Below, in pieces: positions 26,639 through 35,575 of a stretch of DNA of 64,000 nt. The first letter of the stretch is position 1. Each line of letters starts with the position of its first letter. The DNA is from Myxococcus stipitatus. Lineage in GTDB: Bacteria > Myxococcota > Myxococcia > Myxococcales > Myxococcaceae. The translations under genes and the position numbers were made by a program. The stretch spans positions 8,938,501 through 9,002,500 of the forward strand of contig NZ_CP147913.1 of assembly GCF_037414475.1 (NCBI RefSeq), written 5' to 3'. The notes beneath the pieces were generated by a model. That model saw only the letters and a list, made by a program, of their open reading frames with translations, searched no databases and was not told the origin of the DNA.

Positions 26639-26794
26639 GGCGGGCCTCGCCATCTCACCCCCGTGATGAGTTCGCCGTGGCCGCCGGGCGGGCCACCGGG
26701 TCATTCCGTCGTGCGCGACGAGCGCGCGTGGACTCGTGGCCGGCGCGACCGCTCCCCCGAAGGATAGGGCGCCGGTCCGGATGGGAGACTCCGG

Positions 26795-28468
26795 ATGATG
26801 GCGTACCGCTGGCTGGTGCTGGTGGGGATGGCTGTGGCTTTGTCCCTGGCCGGGTGTGATGACAATGGCGGACCTTCTCCGAAACCTCCGGGGACGGGCG
26901 TGGACGCGGGGGTGGACGGAGGGACCGAGACCCCGGACGGCGGGCCGGGCTCTCAATGCCTCGACGTCGGAGTGACGTGCAGCCGCACCGGGGGCGCCTC
27001 CTGCTGTACCGGCATCTGCACGGAGGAGGGGCTGTGTCCCGTCTCCAGCGAGCAGTGCATCCCCGCGGGAGAGGCTTGCACCAGCGGCATCGACTGCTGC
27101 ACCCAGAGCTGTCTGGGCGGCACATGCTCCTCGCTCCAGTGCCGCGACGTGGGCGGCGCGTGCTCCAAGGCGGAGGAGTGCTGCACGAAGGTGTGTGGTG
27201 GCGACGGCAAGTGCGCGCCACTGCCGGGGGGCACCACGTCGTGCAAGGTCCCGGGTCAGGCGTGTGCTTCCGGTGCGGAGTGCTGCTCCACCAACTGCCA
27301 GGCCGGCATCTGCAAGCCCGCGTACTCCTGCCAGGCGAACAATGATTTGTGTCTGCGCGGCGAGGACTGCTGCGGTGGCGTCTGCTCGCAGAACGGGACG
27401 GGGACGCCGGGCCGCTGCGTGGCGGTGGGTGGCGGTGGCGCGGGCAACTGCGTCCAGGACGGCAACCCGTGCTCGAGCGACAGCAACTGCTGCACGCGCA
27501 CCTGTGTGGACCTGGGCTATGGCGCCACGGTGTGCCAGCCCGTGAGCGGCTGCCGCCCCACGGGGGATTACTGCTCCAGCGACGGTGCGTGCTGCGGCGG
27601 GGAGAAGGTGGCCAACGCGGTGGACTGCCGTGAGAACCGCTGCGACAAGCCCAGCGGTTGCAACCCCGTGGGCAACATCTGCGGGGATGGCAAGCTGCCG
27701 GATGGGGGCATCATCGACGTCAACGCCCGCCAGGCGTGCTGCGACGGCCAGAAGGCCGTGTGCAAGGTGGACTCGTCTGGTGTGCCCCGCTGCTTCGGTG
27801 GGTGCCCGGGCGGTATCTGCCCGGCGCAGTGCCCCACCGGCTACACCGGCCAGGCGGGATGCTGCATCGCGGAGGGCAGCACGTGCCAGTTCAGCGACCA
27901 GTGTTGTGGCGGCAACTTGTGCCTGCCCGGCGATGGGGGCTTCACCTGCCAGCGCCCGACCTCTTGCGACCCGGTGGGCACACAGTGCGACCCGTCCCAG
28001 TCGAAGTGCTGCGCGGGCACGGCCTGCCTCTCGGTGGGGGAGTTGTCCTTTGCCTGTATCGTCGCCCAGGGCGCCCCGGATGGCGGCGTCGGAGGTTCCG
28101 ATGCGGGGGCCGACGCAGGCTCCGGTGGGGCTGACGCGGGCCCGGTGTGTGTCCCCAACGGGCGGGCCTGCAGTTCTGGGACGTCGTGTTGCTCTGGAAT
28201 TTGTACAGGGGGAAGCTGCCAGGCGCCGCAGTCGTGTCAGCCGCAGGGGAGCGTGTGCACGACGGCCGCGGACTGCTGCGCCGGGTTGGGGTGCAACATC
28301 CCGGGTGGGAGCACGAGCGGGACGTGCCAGACGGGAGCCACTTGCTCGGGCACGGGGCAGGCGTGCTCGCCCAGTGTCCGATGCTGTGGAGACAGCCGGT
28401 GTGAGACGGAGTCTGGCGCGGCGTGTGATGGCAGCCAGCCCTGCTCGTGTGTGGTGATTATCGGCTGA
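26795..28468 (+). CDS. Cysteine-rich repeat lipoprotein
   Basis: This 557-residue lipoprotein has signal peptide MMAYRWLVLVGMAVALSLAG, ending in the lipobox LAGC, and a Gly/Asp/Pro linker. After that come about ten tandem modules of roughly 40 residues with the spacing C-x5-6-C-x6-CC-x3-4-C-x4-6-C, for example GEACTSGIDCCTQSCLGGTC and GRACSSGTSCCSGICTGGSC. The CC pair and six-cysteine period suggest small disulfide-rich knottin-like modules exposed outside the cell. A second Gly/Asp/Ala linker (about 425-450) splits the array. ATG 26795 follows GGGAG. Function is unknown; adhesion or a protective coat is possible. Confidence 0.8.
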   Translation: MMAYRWLVLVGMAVALSLAGCDDNGGPSPKPPGTGVDAGVDGGTETPDGGPGSQCLDVGVTCSRTGGASCCTGICTEEGLCPVSSEQCIPAGEACTSGIDCCTQSCLGGTCSSLQCRDVGGACSKAEECCTKVCGGDGKCAPLPGGTTSCKVPGQACASGAECCSTNCQAGICKPAYSCQANNDLCLRGEDCCGGVCSQNGTGTPGRCVAVGGGGAGNCVQDGNPCSSDSNCCTRTCVDLGYGATVCQPVSGCRPTGDYCSSDGACCGGEKVANAVDCRENRCDKPSGCNPVGNICGDGKLPDGGIIDVNARQACCDGQKAVCKVDSSGVPRCFGGCPGGICPAQCPTGYTGQAGCCIAEGSTCQFSDQCCGGNLCLPGDGGFTCQRPTSCDPVGTQCDPSQSKCCAGTACLSVGELSFACIVAQGAPDGGVGGSDAGADAGSGGADAGPVCVPNGRACSSGTSCCSGICTGGSCQAPQSCQPQGSVCTTAADCCAGLGCNIPGGSTSGTCQTGATCSGTGQACSPSVRCCGDSRCETESGAACDGSQPCSCVVIIG

Positions 28469-28516
28469 CGGTCGCGGATTGGCGGGGAGTCGACTCGGGC
28501 AGTAGGACGGGCTTTG

Positions 28517-29545
28517 ATGCGACTGCCCATGTCCAAGCCGACGCGAACGCCCCAGGCAGATGCCCATGCCCTGGGAACCACTGCTGAGCCAGTGGTCCCA
28601 GGGCCTCCAGGGTTGGGGCGTCGCGGAAGGCCTCGCCGCATCATCGCGGTGGGGGGCGGCAAGGGGGGCATCGGCAAGTCGATGGTGTCCGCCAATCTGG
28701 GCGTGGCTCTGGCGCAGTCCGGAGCCAACGTGTTGTTGGTGGACGCGGACCTGGGCGGCGCCAACCTCCACACGTGCCTGGGCGTGGGACAGCCGGAAGC
28801 GACGCTGTCCGACTTCTTGCGGCGCAACAAGGCTCGGCTTGAAGACGTGATCGTCCCCACGGGCGTGCCTCGGTTGTCGCTCGTCGCGGGCGCACAGGAC
28901 GCGCTGGATGCGGCGAACCTCAAGTATGCGCAGAAGCAGAAGCTGCTGAAGACGTTGCTGGGCGCGTCGGTGGACTACCTCATCCTGGACCTGGGCGCGG
29001 GCACGAGCTTCAACACCATCGACTTCTTCATCATGGCGGACCACGGGTTGTTGGTGGTGCTGCCGGAGCCCACGTCGGTGGAGAACGCGTACCGCTTCGC
29101 GAAGGCGGCCTTCTTCCGCAGGCTTCAGCAGATGGAGGCGGAGTACGGCCTCCAGGACCTGGTGGACAGCGCCCTGACGACGCGCGAGGGCTCGCTGCGC
29201 ACGCTGCATGATGTGCTCGAGCAGGTGCGGCGAAAGGACCCACTGGGTGCGCAGCGACTCGAACGAGAGCTGGCGGCTTTCCGCATCCGGTTGGTGGTGA
29301 ATCAGGCTCGGACGGACGCGGACCTGAACGTGGGAGCAGCCGTGGCGTCCGCGTGGAAGAAGTTCTTTGGGATCGACATGGATGACCTGGGGGCCATCCG
29401 GTATGACGATGAGGCGTGGCGTGCGGTGCGTAAGCGGCGCCCCGTGCTGATTGAACGGCCGGATTCCCCGGCCGCTACTGCCATCCAGCGCATCGCCTCG
29501 CGCTTGCTCGCACTCGACGGAACACCCGGCCCCTCTTCACCATGA
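28517..29545 (+). CDS. MinD/ParA-family ATPase (FlhG-like)
   Basis: This 342-residue SIMIBI ATPase has a 40-residue disordered N-terminus, then the deviant Walker A GGGKGGIGKS (47-56, signature lysine K50), VDADLGGANLHTCLG, and the switch/Walker B region DYLILDLGAGTSFNTIDFF. The later part (DHGLLVVLPEPTSVENAYRF) is typical of deltaproteobacterial FlhG-like proteins. No flagellar gene is nearby and the organism is presumably a glider, so a positioning or regulatory role is more likely than flagellar counting. ATG 28517 follows AGGACGG; its TGA overlaps the next ATG, coupling it to the J-like/HTH protein. Confidence 0.88.
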   Translation: MRLPMSKPTRTPQADAHALGTTAEPVVPGPPGLGRRGRPRRIIAVGGGKGGIGKSMVSANLGVALAQSGANVLLVDADLGGANLHTCLGVGQPEATLSDFLRRNKARLEDVIVPTGVPRLSLVAGAQDALDAANLKYAQKQKLLKTLLGASVDYLILDLGAGTSFNTIDFFIMADHGLLVVLPEPTSVENAYRFAKAAFFRRLQQMEAEYGLQDLVDSALTTREGSLRTLHDVLEQVRRKDPLGAQRLERELAAFRIRLVVNQARTDADLNVGAAVASAWKKFFGIDMDDLGAIRYDDEAWRAVRKRRPVLIERPDSPAATAIQRIASRLLALDGTPGPSSP

Positions 29546-31131
29546 AGCCCTTCGCGCAGCAGACCTATTACGAACTCCTGGAGGTCCCCGTCACCGCACG
29601 AATGGAGGAGATCCGCGCTGCATATGCGCGGCTGATGGAGCTGTATGCTCCTGACTCCATCGCGGTGTACGCGCTGGTGGAGTCGGATCAGGTGGATGCG
29701 CTCCGCGCCCGGATGACCGAGGCGATGGAAATCCTCACGGATAGCGACCTGCGGGGCGAGTACGACAAGGACCTGGGCCTCACGCCGAGCCCCACCGCGC
29801 GAGCGGCCGAGGCGCTGGCGAGCATCGTGGCGGAGTCGCCCGAGGAGTCGAAGAAGGACGGGAAGAAGGCCCCCGAGGAGCCCGTGTTGAGCGGGCCCGA
29901 GGCCTTCCGCGCGAGCTTCGTCAGCGGCTATTCGCTGTCGTATGTGACCAGCTCGCTGCAGGTCGCGCCGCTTGGAGGCGGGCTCGTCGATGTGCCGGCC
30001 ACGCTGGTGCGTCCCGAGGAGCCGCCTGCTTCGAAGGCCGAAACGCGCGAGTCGAGCAGTGCGGTGGACGGTGCGAAGGGCGCTCAGGCCGCCGCCACGA
30101 ACGAAGTGGGGCAGGGGAGTGAGGCCGCCGCGTCGAACCCTGGCTCCTCTTCCATCGCGGCTGAGACGCACACGCGGGCAGCCATGTCCTCGGACGGCTC
30201 TGCGGACGTGCGTGCCAGTTCCTCGGCCGTGGCGGCCGCGAGCCCCGTGAGCGCGGCTCCGTCGTCGGGGCAAGGCTCCGAGATGTCGAAGCCCACGGAC
30301 GCGGCGGGTCCGACGAGCGAGCCCTCGGCTGCGAACTCCGTGGCGCCGCCTTCGTCGTCCAGCCCTGGCTCCGAGACGTCGAAGTCCACGGACTCGGCAA
30401 CGCCGACGGCCTCGGTCGCGGCCTCTTCGCCAGTTCACGACACCGAGACGCCGAAGTCAGCGGACGCCGTTCAGACGACGTCCAGCCCAGCGGCGGCGGC
30501 CCCTTCGCTGGTGCACGGCGCCGAGACGTCCATGATCCCGGAGGCGGTGGGTGCCCAGACCAGCCCCTCGTCTCCAGGTGTTGGAGGCCCGGCGCCCGTG
30601 AGCCCGGAGCCCGCGAAATCCACGGCCGCGGCGGCCACGAGAACGTCGAGCTCCTCTCCCGCAAGCGCCCCGCGTGGGCCCAAGAGCCCGGAGCCCGCCG
30701 CACCCTCCACGTCCATCGTGGTCTCCTCCGCGCCAGCTCGTTCGGGCTCGGCCCGCCCGTTGGGGGAGTCGAATGGGCTCGCGCAGGAGCCAGCCGTGGC
30801 CACGGGCGAGAGCGCCATCGGGCAGGCCTCCGCGCGGACACGTGATGTTCGTCCTCGCCTCCCGGACATCCCCTCCGACGCCGAGTTCAATGGCGAGCTG
30901 CTGCGCCGGGTCCGTGAGGCCCGGGGCTACACGCTCCATCAGGTCGCCGACCGGACCCGTATCTCATCGCGTCATCTGGAGAACGTCGAGGCGGACCGCT
31001 ACACGGCGCTCCCGGCGCAGGTCTATCTGCGAGGCATCCTCATGAACCTGGCGCGTGAGCTCGGGTTGGATCCGCTCCGGGTGTCCAAGAGCTATCTGGC
31101 CTTGGCTTCTGAGAAGTCGGGCAAGCGGTGA
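29542..31131 (+). CDS. J-like domain plus RodZ-type HTH protein with long disordered linker
   Basis: This 529-residue protein begins with a J-domain-like helical bundle (about 8-75: YYELLEVPVTARMEEIRAAY ... DLRGEYD). The HPD tripeptide needed to stimulate DnaK is replaced by APD in LYAPDS. A very long Ser/Ala/Pro/Thr-rich linker follows (about 100-445). The C-terminus is a RodZ-type helix-turn-helix (about 450-515: LLRRVREARGYTLHQVADRT, then ISSRHLENVEADRY and VYLRGILMNLARELGLD). Unlike RodZ there is no membrane helix. It overlaps the MinD-like gene by 4 bp, so the two proteins probably act together. The linker explains the large number of serine/alanine codons. Confidence 0.78.
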   Translation: MKPFAQQTYYELLEVPVTARMEEIRAAYARLMELYAPDSIAVYALVESDQVDALRARMTEAMEILTDSDLRGEYDKDLGLTPSPTARAAEALASIVAESPEESKKDGKKAPEEPVLSGPEAFRASFVSGYSLSYVTSSLQVAPLGGGLVDVPATLVRPEEPPASKAETRESSSAVDGAKGAQAAATNEVGQGSEAAASNPGSSSIAAETHTRAAMSSDGSADVRASSSAVAAASPVSAAPSSGQGSEMSKPTDAAGPTSEPSAANSVAPPSSSSPGSETSKSTDSATPTASVAASSPVHDTETPKSADAVQTTSSPAAAAPSLVHGAETSMIPEAVGAQTSPSSPGVGGPAPVSPEPAKSTAAAATRTSSSSPASAPRGPKSPEPAAPSTSIVVSSAPARSGSARPLGESNGLAQEPAVATGESAIGQASARTRDVRPRLPDIPSDAEFNGELLRRVREARGYTLHQVADRTRISSRHLENVEADRYTALPAQVYLRGILMNLARELGLDPLRVSKSYLALASEKSGKR

Positions 31132-31215
31132 CGCTGGCGGGGTGGGCTGTCAGCCGACGCTCACACCACAAGGAAAGTTGACTCCCCTCCGAGCGGTGCC
31201 TATGTAGGGAGGACG

Positions 31216-31479
31216 ATGACGGACGAGGAAAAGATCAAGGCGATGCGGCTCGCCCGTGCGATTGCCTCGGATATCTCGCTCTACAACGAGCAGAAGATCA
31301 TCAAGGGTATCGAGCAGGACAACCTCTTCGAGGTCCTCAAGGAGGAACTCGAGGAAGGTCGAGAGCTCTACAAGAGCCGCGTCAGCCACGAAGTCTACAC
31401 AACGGCGAACTTCTTCGAGCGCGCCGTCAACGACATCGTCCTGCGCTCCAAGGCGCACGTGAAGTCGAAGATCTGGTAG
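31216..31479 (+). CDS. Small conserved helical protein
   Basis: This 87-residue, highly charged, all-helical protein has no signal peptide. The stretch AMRLARAIASDISLYNEQKI followed by EELEEGRELYKSRVS resembles a helical module that I have seen at the C-terminus of deltaproteobacterial zinc-ribbon proteins (consensus ARVIVSDIxLYNxEK); here it stands alone without the ribbon. Function is unknown. It follows the HTH protein by 84 bp and precedes rluD by 9 bp, so it is likely in the same transcript as rluD. The ATG follows GGGAGGACG. Confidence 0.7.
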   Translation: MTDEEKIKAMRLARAIASDISLYNEQKIIKGIEQDNLFEVLKEELEEGRELYKSRVSHEVYTTANFFERAVNDIVLRSKAHVKSKIW

Positions 31480-31488
31480 TCCGCCCAC

Positions 31489-32517
31489 GTGGCAGCGCCC
31501 GACACTCGAGAGCATCGCGCCCCGCCGGAAGCACGCGGTGAGCGCATCGACCAGTATCTCGCGACCGTCTTCTCCGACCTGACGCGGTCCCGCATCCGGG
31601 GCCTCATCGACGAGGGCCATGTCCTCGTCGAGGGCAAGCCCGTGAAGGCGGCCATGCGTCTGCGGGGGGGCGAGCATCTCACCCTCCATGTCCCTCCGCC
31701 CGTGGCCGCCGTTCCGGAGGCCGAGGCGCTTCCGCTCTCCGTGCTCCACGAGGACAAGGACCTCGTGGTGGTGGACAAGGCGGCGGGCATGGTCGTGCAC
31801 CCGGGCGCGGGTCACGCCTCGGGCACGTTGGTCAACGCCCTGCTGCACCGGGTGAAGGACCTGGCCGGAGTAGGCGGAGAGCTTCGCCCTGGCATCGTCC
31901 ACCGACTGGACAAGGACACCACGGGCTGTCTCGTCGTGGCCAAGAACGAGCAGGCCCTCGTCGCGCTCCAGAAGTCGTTCAAGGGCCGCGAGGTGGCAAA
32001 GACATACCTCGCGCTGGTTCACGGCGTGCCCCCAGCCGAAGGGCGCATCGAGACGCTCTACGGCCGCCACCCCGTGCACCGTCAGCGCTTCACCGGCAAG
32101 GTGCGCGAGGGCAAGCCCGCCATCACGCTCTTCCGAGTGCTCGAGTCCTTCGACGGCGCCGCGCTGGTGGAGGTGGACTTGCTCACCGGCCGCACGCACC
32201 AGATTCGTGTCCACCTGGCGGAGGCGGGCCATCCGCTGCTGGGCGACACGCTCTACGGCGCGGGCCGCAAGCCCAAGGGTGAAGCGGGCGCCGCGCAGGA
32301 GCGGCTGGGGCGGCAGGCCTTGCATGCGTGGCGCCTGGCGTTCGCGCACCCACGCACCCACAAGCAGCTCTCGTTGGAGGCGCCCGTGCCGGACGACTTC
32401 GCCGCCGCGCTCGAACTGCTGCGAGGCCCGCAGGCCCCGCCGGAGCCTCCGTCGAAGGCCCCTGCCCGGAAGAAGGCCGCGAAGAAGCGAGCGGCGACTA
32501 CAACCCGGAAACGCTGA
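31489..32517 (+). CDS. rluD: RluA/RluD-family 23S rRNA pseudouridine synthase
   Basis: This enzyme isomerises uridine to pseudouridine in large-subunit rRNA (helix 69 for E. coli RluD). The 342 residues hold an N-terminal S4 RNA-binding domain (about 17-80) and a catalytic domain with VVDKAAGMVVHPG, the signature HRLDKDTTG (catalytic D141), and GRTHQIRVHLA. The start is GTG 31489, 9 bp after the small helical gene. A lysine/arginine-rich tail (KKAAKKRAATTTRKR) is an addition to the core and may bind RNA. Its last 20 bp overlap the 3' end of the convergent HD-domain gene. The exact target uridines are inferred, so RluA or RluC specificity is possible. Confidence 0.88.
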   Translation: MAAPDTREHRAPPEARGERIDQYLATVFSDLTRSRIRGLIDEGHVLVEGKPVKAAMRLRGGEHLTLHVPPPVAAVPEAEALPLSVLHEDKDLVVVDKAAGMVVHPGAGHASGTLVNALLHRVKDLAGVGGELRPGIVHRLDKDTTGCLVVAKNEQALVALQKSFKGREVAKTYLALVHGVPPAEGRIETLYGRHPVHRQRFTGKVREGKPAITLFRVLESFDGAALVEVDLLTGRTHQIRVHLAEAGHPLLGDTLYGAGRKPKGEAGAAQERLGRQALHAWRLAFAHPRTHKQLSLEAPVPDDFAAALELLRGPQAPPEPPSKAPARKKAAKKRAATTTRKR

Positions 32518-33808
32518 GCGACTGCTGGCGCTTGGACAGCACCTTGATGGGCTGGATGGCCATGACGCGCATGAAGACCTCGAGCAGCTCCGGGTCGAAC
32601 TTGTTGCGCATCTCCGTCCACATCAGCATCAGCGCCACCTCCGGGCCGTACGCGTCGCGGTAGGGGCGCTTGGAGGTGAGCGCGTCGTACGCGTCGCAGA
32701 TGGCGATGATCTTCGCGTACACCCCCAGGTTCGTCTTGGGGATGATCATCTGGATGTTGCCGCGTGAGTCGCGCACCGCGGTACCGAAGTCCGTCTTGTG
32801 CTCGAACGTCGTCACCACGCGCAGCAGGGTGGAGCGGCTGAAGCCCTTCTCCATGAGGATGTTGCGCACGGAGATGAGCGGCGCGCGCTGCACCGCCACG
32901 CGCTCCTCGGGGGTCAGCGCGCCGCGCTTGGTGGCCAACTCCTCCGGCAGCGTCGTCATGCCCGCGTCGTGGAAGAGGGCGATGTAGCCCAAGTCCCGCA
33001 GCTGCGGCTTCGTGAGCCCCAACTCCGCGCCGAAGACGATGCACATCAGGCTGACGTTGACCTGGTGGTACACGAGGTAGTCGTCCTCGCGTCGCATCGT
33101 CGTCATGCCCAGGAAGTGCGTGCGCTGTTCGTAGCTGATGTCCACGAAGTCCTGGACCAGCCGCAGCGCCTTGGAGGCGTTGATGGGCTTCCCGGCGCGC
33201 ACCGACTCCAGGTACTTGCCCAGGAAGAAGACCGAGCGGGCGTAGATGGTCATCGCGTACTTCTTGCGATCCACCTTGAGGTCGCCCGGGTCGTTCATGT
33301 CCTTGTCCAACTTCTCCTTGAGCTTGGAGAACTTGGCCACGCGCATGTTGAGCAGCTTGCGGCCCGCCAGCCCGTCTTCCTCGGTGGTCGCCGACTGCTC
33401 CTTGCTGAAAATCCAGACGAAGTTCTTCAGCTCCGGAACCGTCACCGGCTTGGTGAGCGTGAAGCCGCCCACGTCCTTGGCGCGCATCTCCGTCAGGAGG
33501 TAGCGCTGGTTCTCGATGGAGTTCAGGTCCACCTTCACCAGCATGCTGTTCAGGTAGAAGGAGTCCTTGACGCCCACCAGCTCCAGCCGGCCTTCCTTGC
33601 CGATGATCTGGTTGATGATGTCCTGGAGCTGGTGCAGCGGCTTCTGGAAGACGGTGTTCTCCGGGTCATACATCTTCACGGAGCGCACCAGCATGTAGAG
33701 GCCGGCCACCATGGAGCGCGAGAGCGCTTGCAGCTTCTCGTTGTGCTCGCGCCCGAACTCGGTGGTGCTCTCGTCCTGGCTCTGGGTGATTTTCAGGTTG
33801 TCGGCCAT
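32498..33808 (-). CDS. Degenerate HD-GYP-type protein with novel N-terminal module
   Basis: This 436-residue cytoplasmic protein has an N-terminal alpha/beta module (about 25-135) shared with its upstream neighbour, and a C-terminal HD domain. The HD pair is kept (FHDAG, H280-D281) and the late helix IAICDAYDALTSKRPYR (368-384) is typical of HD-GYP phosphodiesterases. However, HDIGK reads HDAGM and the HHExxDGxGYP segment reads FEHKTDFG (335-342), so cyclic-di-GMP hydrolysis is doubtful. It may be a nucleotide sensor or scaffold. Its ATG lies 3 bp after the stop of the HEAT-like gene, so they are co-transcribed. Its 3' end overlaps rluD by 20 bp. Confidence 0.82.
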   Translation of the reverse strand: MADNLKITQSQDESTTEFGREHNEKLQALSRSMVAGLYMLVRSVKMYDPENTVFQKPLHQLQDIINQIIGKEGRLELVGVKDSFYLNSMLVKVDLNSIENQRYLLTEMRAKDVGGFTLTKPVTVPELKNFVWIFSKEQSATTEEDGLAGRKLLNMRVAKFSKLKEKLDKDMNDPGDLKVDRKKYAMTIYARSVFFLGKYLESVRAGKPINASKALRLVQDFVDISYEQRTHFLGMTTMRREDDYLVYHQVNVSLMCIVFGAELGLTKPQLRDLGYIALFHDAGMTTLPEELATKRGALTPEERVAVQRAPLISVRNILMEKGFSRSTLLRVVTTFEHKTDFGTAVRDSRGNIQMIIPKTNLGVYAKIIAICDAYDALTSKRPYRDAYGPEVALMLMWTEMRNKFDPELLEVFMRVMAIQPIKVLSKRQQSLSVSGL

Positions 33809-33811
33809 GGG

Positions 33812-35575
33812 CTACGCCTCCTCCGGGAGCGCCGAATCGCCGAACAGCGCTTTGCGCGTCTGGTACATCGCCTTGCGAGCCGCCGTGAGCAGGTCCACGG
33901 GCTGGGTGCGGTCCTCGACGAGGACTTGCATCATTTTGTAGCTCTGGATGGAGCACGCGCCGGCCAGACCCGCGACGGCCAGCAGCTTGTCATCCAGCAC
34001 CCGCTTCCGGTTGAGCAGCGACGGCTTCACGGACAACAGTTGCTGCATGTGTGAGAGGGCACCCGGGGTCCCGGTGGCGCCGACCGCCGTGTAGAAGGCC
34101 GTGCGCTCATCGGGCGTGCGCTTCTCGAAGCCTGGCTCGCGGATGATGCGCATCAAGTCCGAATAGGCCTTGTCGCGGTCGAACTCGGGGAGCATCCGGG
34201 CGGCCAGCATGCGCACCTGGGAGACGGGGTCCGCCAGGGCCTCGGTGACCAGCCGGCGCGCCTCGCCCGTGCGCCCGCGGCCGATGATGCCCAGCACCTC
34301 CAGCTTCACCACCAGGTTGGGGCTCTTGAGCACCTGGCCGAACATCTTGATGCGCTCGGGGTGGTTGCTCTTCTCCAGCACGTACACCATGTCGCGCACC
34401 GTCTGCGGACGGTCCGATGTCAGCCGCGCCACGAAGGGCTCCGGCATCTCGCGAGCGAAGGTGGCCAGCACGTCGCACAGCAGGGCGCGGTTCTCGGGAA
34501 TCTCGAGCGTCTCCAGCACCGTGAGCAGCGGGATGATGGAGTCGCGGCTGAGCGCCTGGAGATAGCGCGTCACGTCCGCGGGGTTCTTGGGCCGCGCGCC
34601 CTTGAGCGACTCGCCCATGCGCATCAGCCGCTGCTCCTCGCCCATCCTGTGGAGGAAGGACTCGAGCAACTTCGAGAGCGACGAGCCCGACTCCTTCTGG
34701 GAGAGCGCGCGCAGCTTCAGGACAATCTGGTTGACGGTGCCGAAGTCGTCCTGGAGGAGGAGCATGTCCAGCAGCTGTACGAAGATCTCCTCGAGCAGCG
34801 TGCCGTCCTCCACGCCGCCTTCCACCACCTGGAACACGGCGCTCACCAGCTTGGGGAACAGCCGCGAGCCTTCCTCCTCCATCACCTCGCGCTGGAGCTT
34901 CGCCTTCAGGTCGTCCGACGCGTGGCGCCCGCTGACGACCAGGCCGCGAATCTGCTCCACGCCATCCAGCTTCGAGTCCAGGTCCTCCGCGGACACCCTC
35001 GCGAAGCGCAGGTAGTCATCTGAATTCGTCTGCAGCCGCGAGTAGAGGTAGCCCACCACCTTGTCGACCTCGACCTGCACCTCCTCCTCGCTGGCGTTCT
35101 CCATGGAGAAGCCTTCCACCACCACGTACTCGACGTGCTCCATGCCCGCGCGCCATAGCTGCGCCAGCACGTCGTCGGCGCCGCGCTCCGGCTCCGACAG
35201 GGCGATGAGCGTCAAGGTGACCAGCTCCTCCACCGTGAGGCCGGGGCGGAAGATGAGCTGGCGGATGCCGTCGCGGTAGAACTTGTAGGGGAGCGGCGTG
35301 TCCTCGGAGAACAGCGTCTCGCCGTGAAGCATCAGGTTCTGCTGCTCCACCTTCAGCGACAGCGGGCCGAACTTGTCCGTGTACTGGGCGATGGCCTCCA
35401 GTGCCTTGGCGAGGAACTCCGGGAAGCGAGCCTCGTTGTGGCGGTACATGCCAATCTGCTTGATGCCCTTGAGCAGGTGGAAGGCGAACGTGCGCGCCAT
35501 CTCCACCTTCTCGCGGACCTCCGGAGACTGTTCCGCCTCCGTGCTCGCATCCTGAGTCTTCTGGGGCTGGGCCAT
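33812..35575 (-). CDS. HEAT-repeat-like protein sharing the N-terminal module of the HD protein
   Basis: This 587-residue soluble protein has an N-terminal module (about 28-128: a KQIGMYRHNEARFPEF helix, LSLKVEQQNLMLHGETLF strand pair, then a RDGIRQLIFRPGLTVEEL helix). The module matches the order and hydrophobic pattern of the first 135 residues of the downstream HD protein. The rest is alpha-helical, with HEAT-like repeats towards the C-terminus (about 330-520, such as VRDMVYVLEKSNHPERIKMF and VVKLEVLGIIGRGRTGEARR). No catalytic motif is visible, so a protein-binding scaffold is likely. It is the first gene of a two-gene operon. Confidence 0.75.
   Translation of the reverse strand: MAQPQKTQDASTEAEQSPEVREKVEMARTFAFHLLKGIKQIGMYRHNEARFPEFLAKALEAIAQYTDKFGPLSLKVEQQNLMLHGETLFSEDTPLPYKFYRDGIRQLIFRPGLTVEELVTLTLIALSEPERGADDVLAQLWRAGMEHVEYVVVEGFSMENASEEEVQVEVDKVVGYLYSRLQTNSDDYLRFARVSAEDLDSKLDGVEQIRGLVVSGRHASDDLKAKLQREVMEEEGSRLFPKLVSAVFQVVEGGVEDGTLLEEIFVQLLDMLLLQDDFGTVNQIVLKLRALSQKESGSSLSKLLESFLHRMGEEQRLMRMGESLKGARPKNPADVTRYLQALSRDSIIPLLTVLETLEIPENRALLCDVLATFAREMPEPFVARLTSDRPQTVRDMVYVLEKSNHPERIKMFGQVLKSPNLVVKLEVLGIIGRGRTGEARRLVTEALADPVSQVRMLAARMLPEFDRDKAYSDLMRIIREPGFEKRTPDERTAFYTAVGATGTPGALSHMQQLLSVKPSLLNRKRVLDDKLLAVAGLAGACSIQSYKMMQVLVEDRTQPVDLLTAARKAMYQTRKALFGDSALPEEA

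Noticed and set aside
25427..29209. Very long open frame (about 1260 codons) on the minus strand opposite selA, HNH, the Cys-rich lipoprotein and the MinD-like gene
   Set aside because: It is antisense to four well-supported genes, is dominated by Arg/Ala/His, and has no recognisable domain; GC-rich third positions routinely open such frames here.
28517..29545. Reading the MinD-like gene as a flagellar-number regulator flhG
   Set aside because: There is no flagellar gene in the window and the partner is a J-like/HTH protein, so the flagellar role is not supported.
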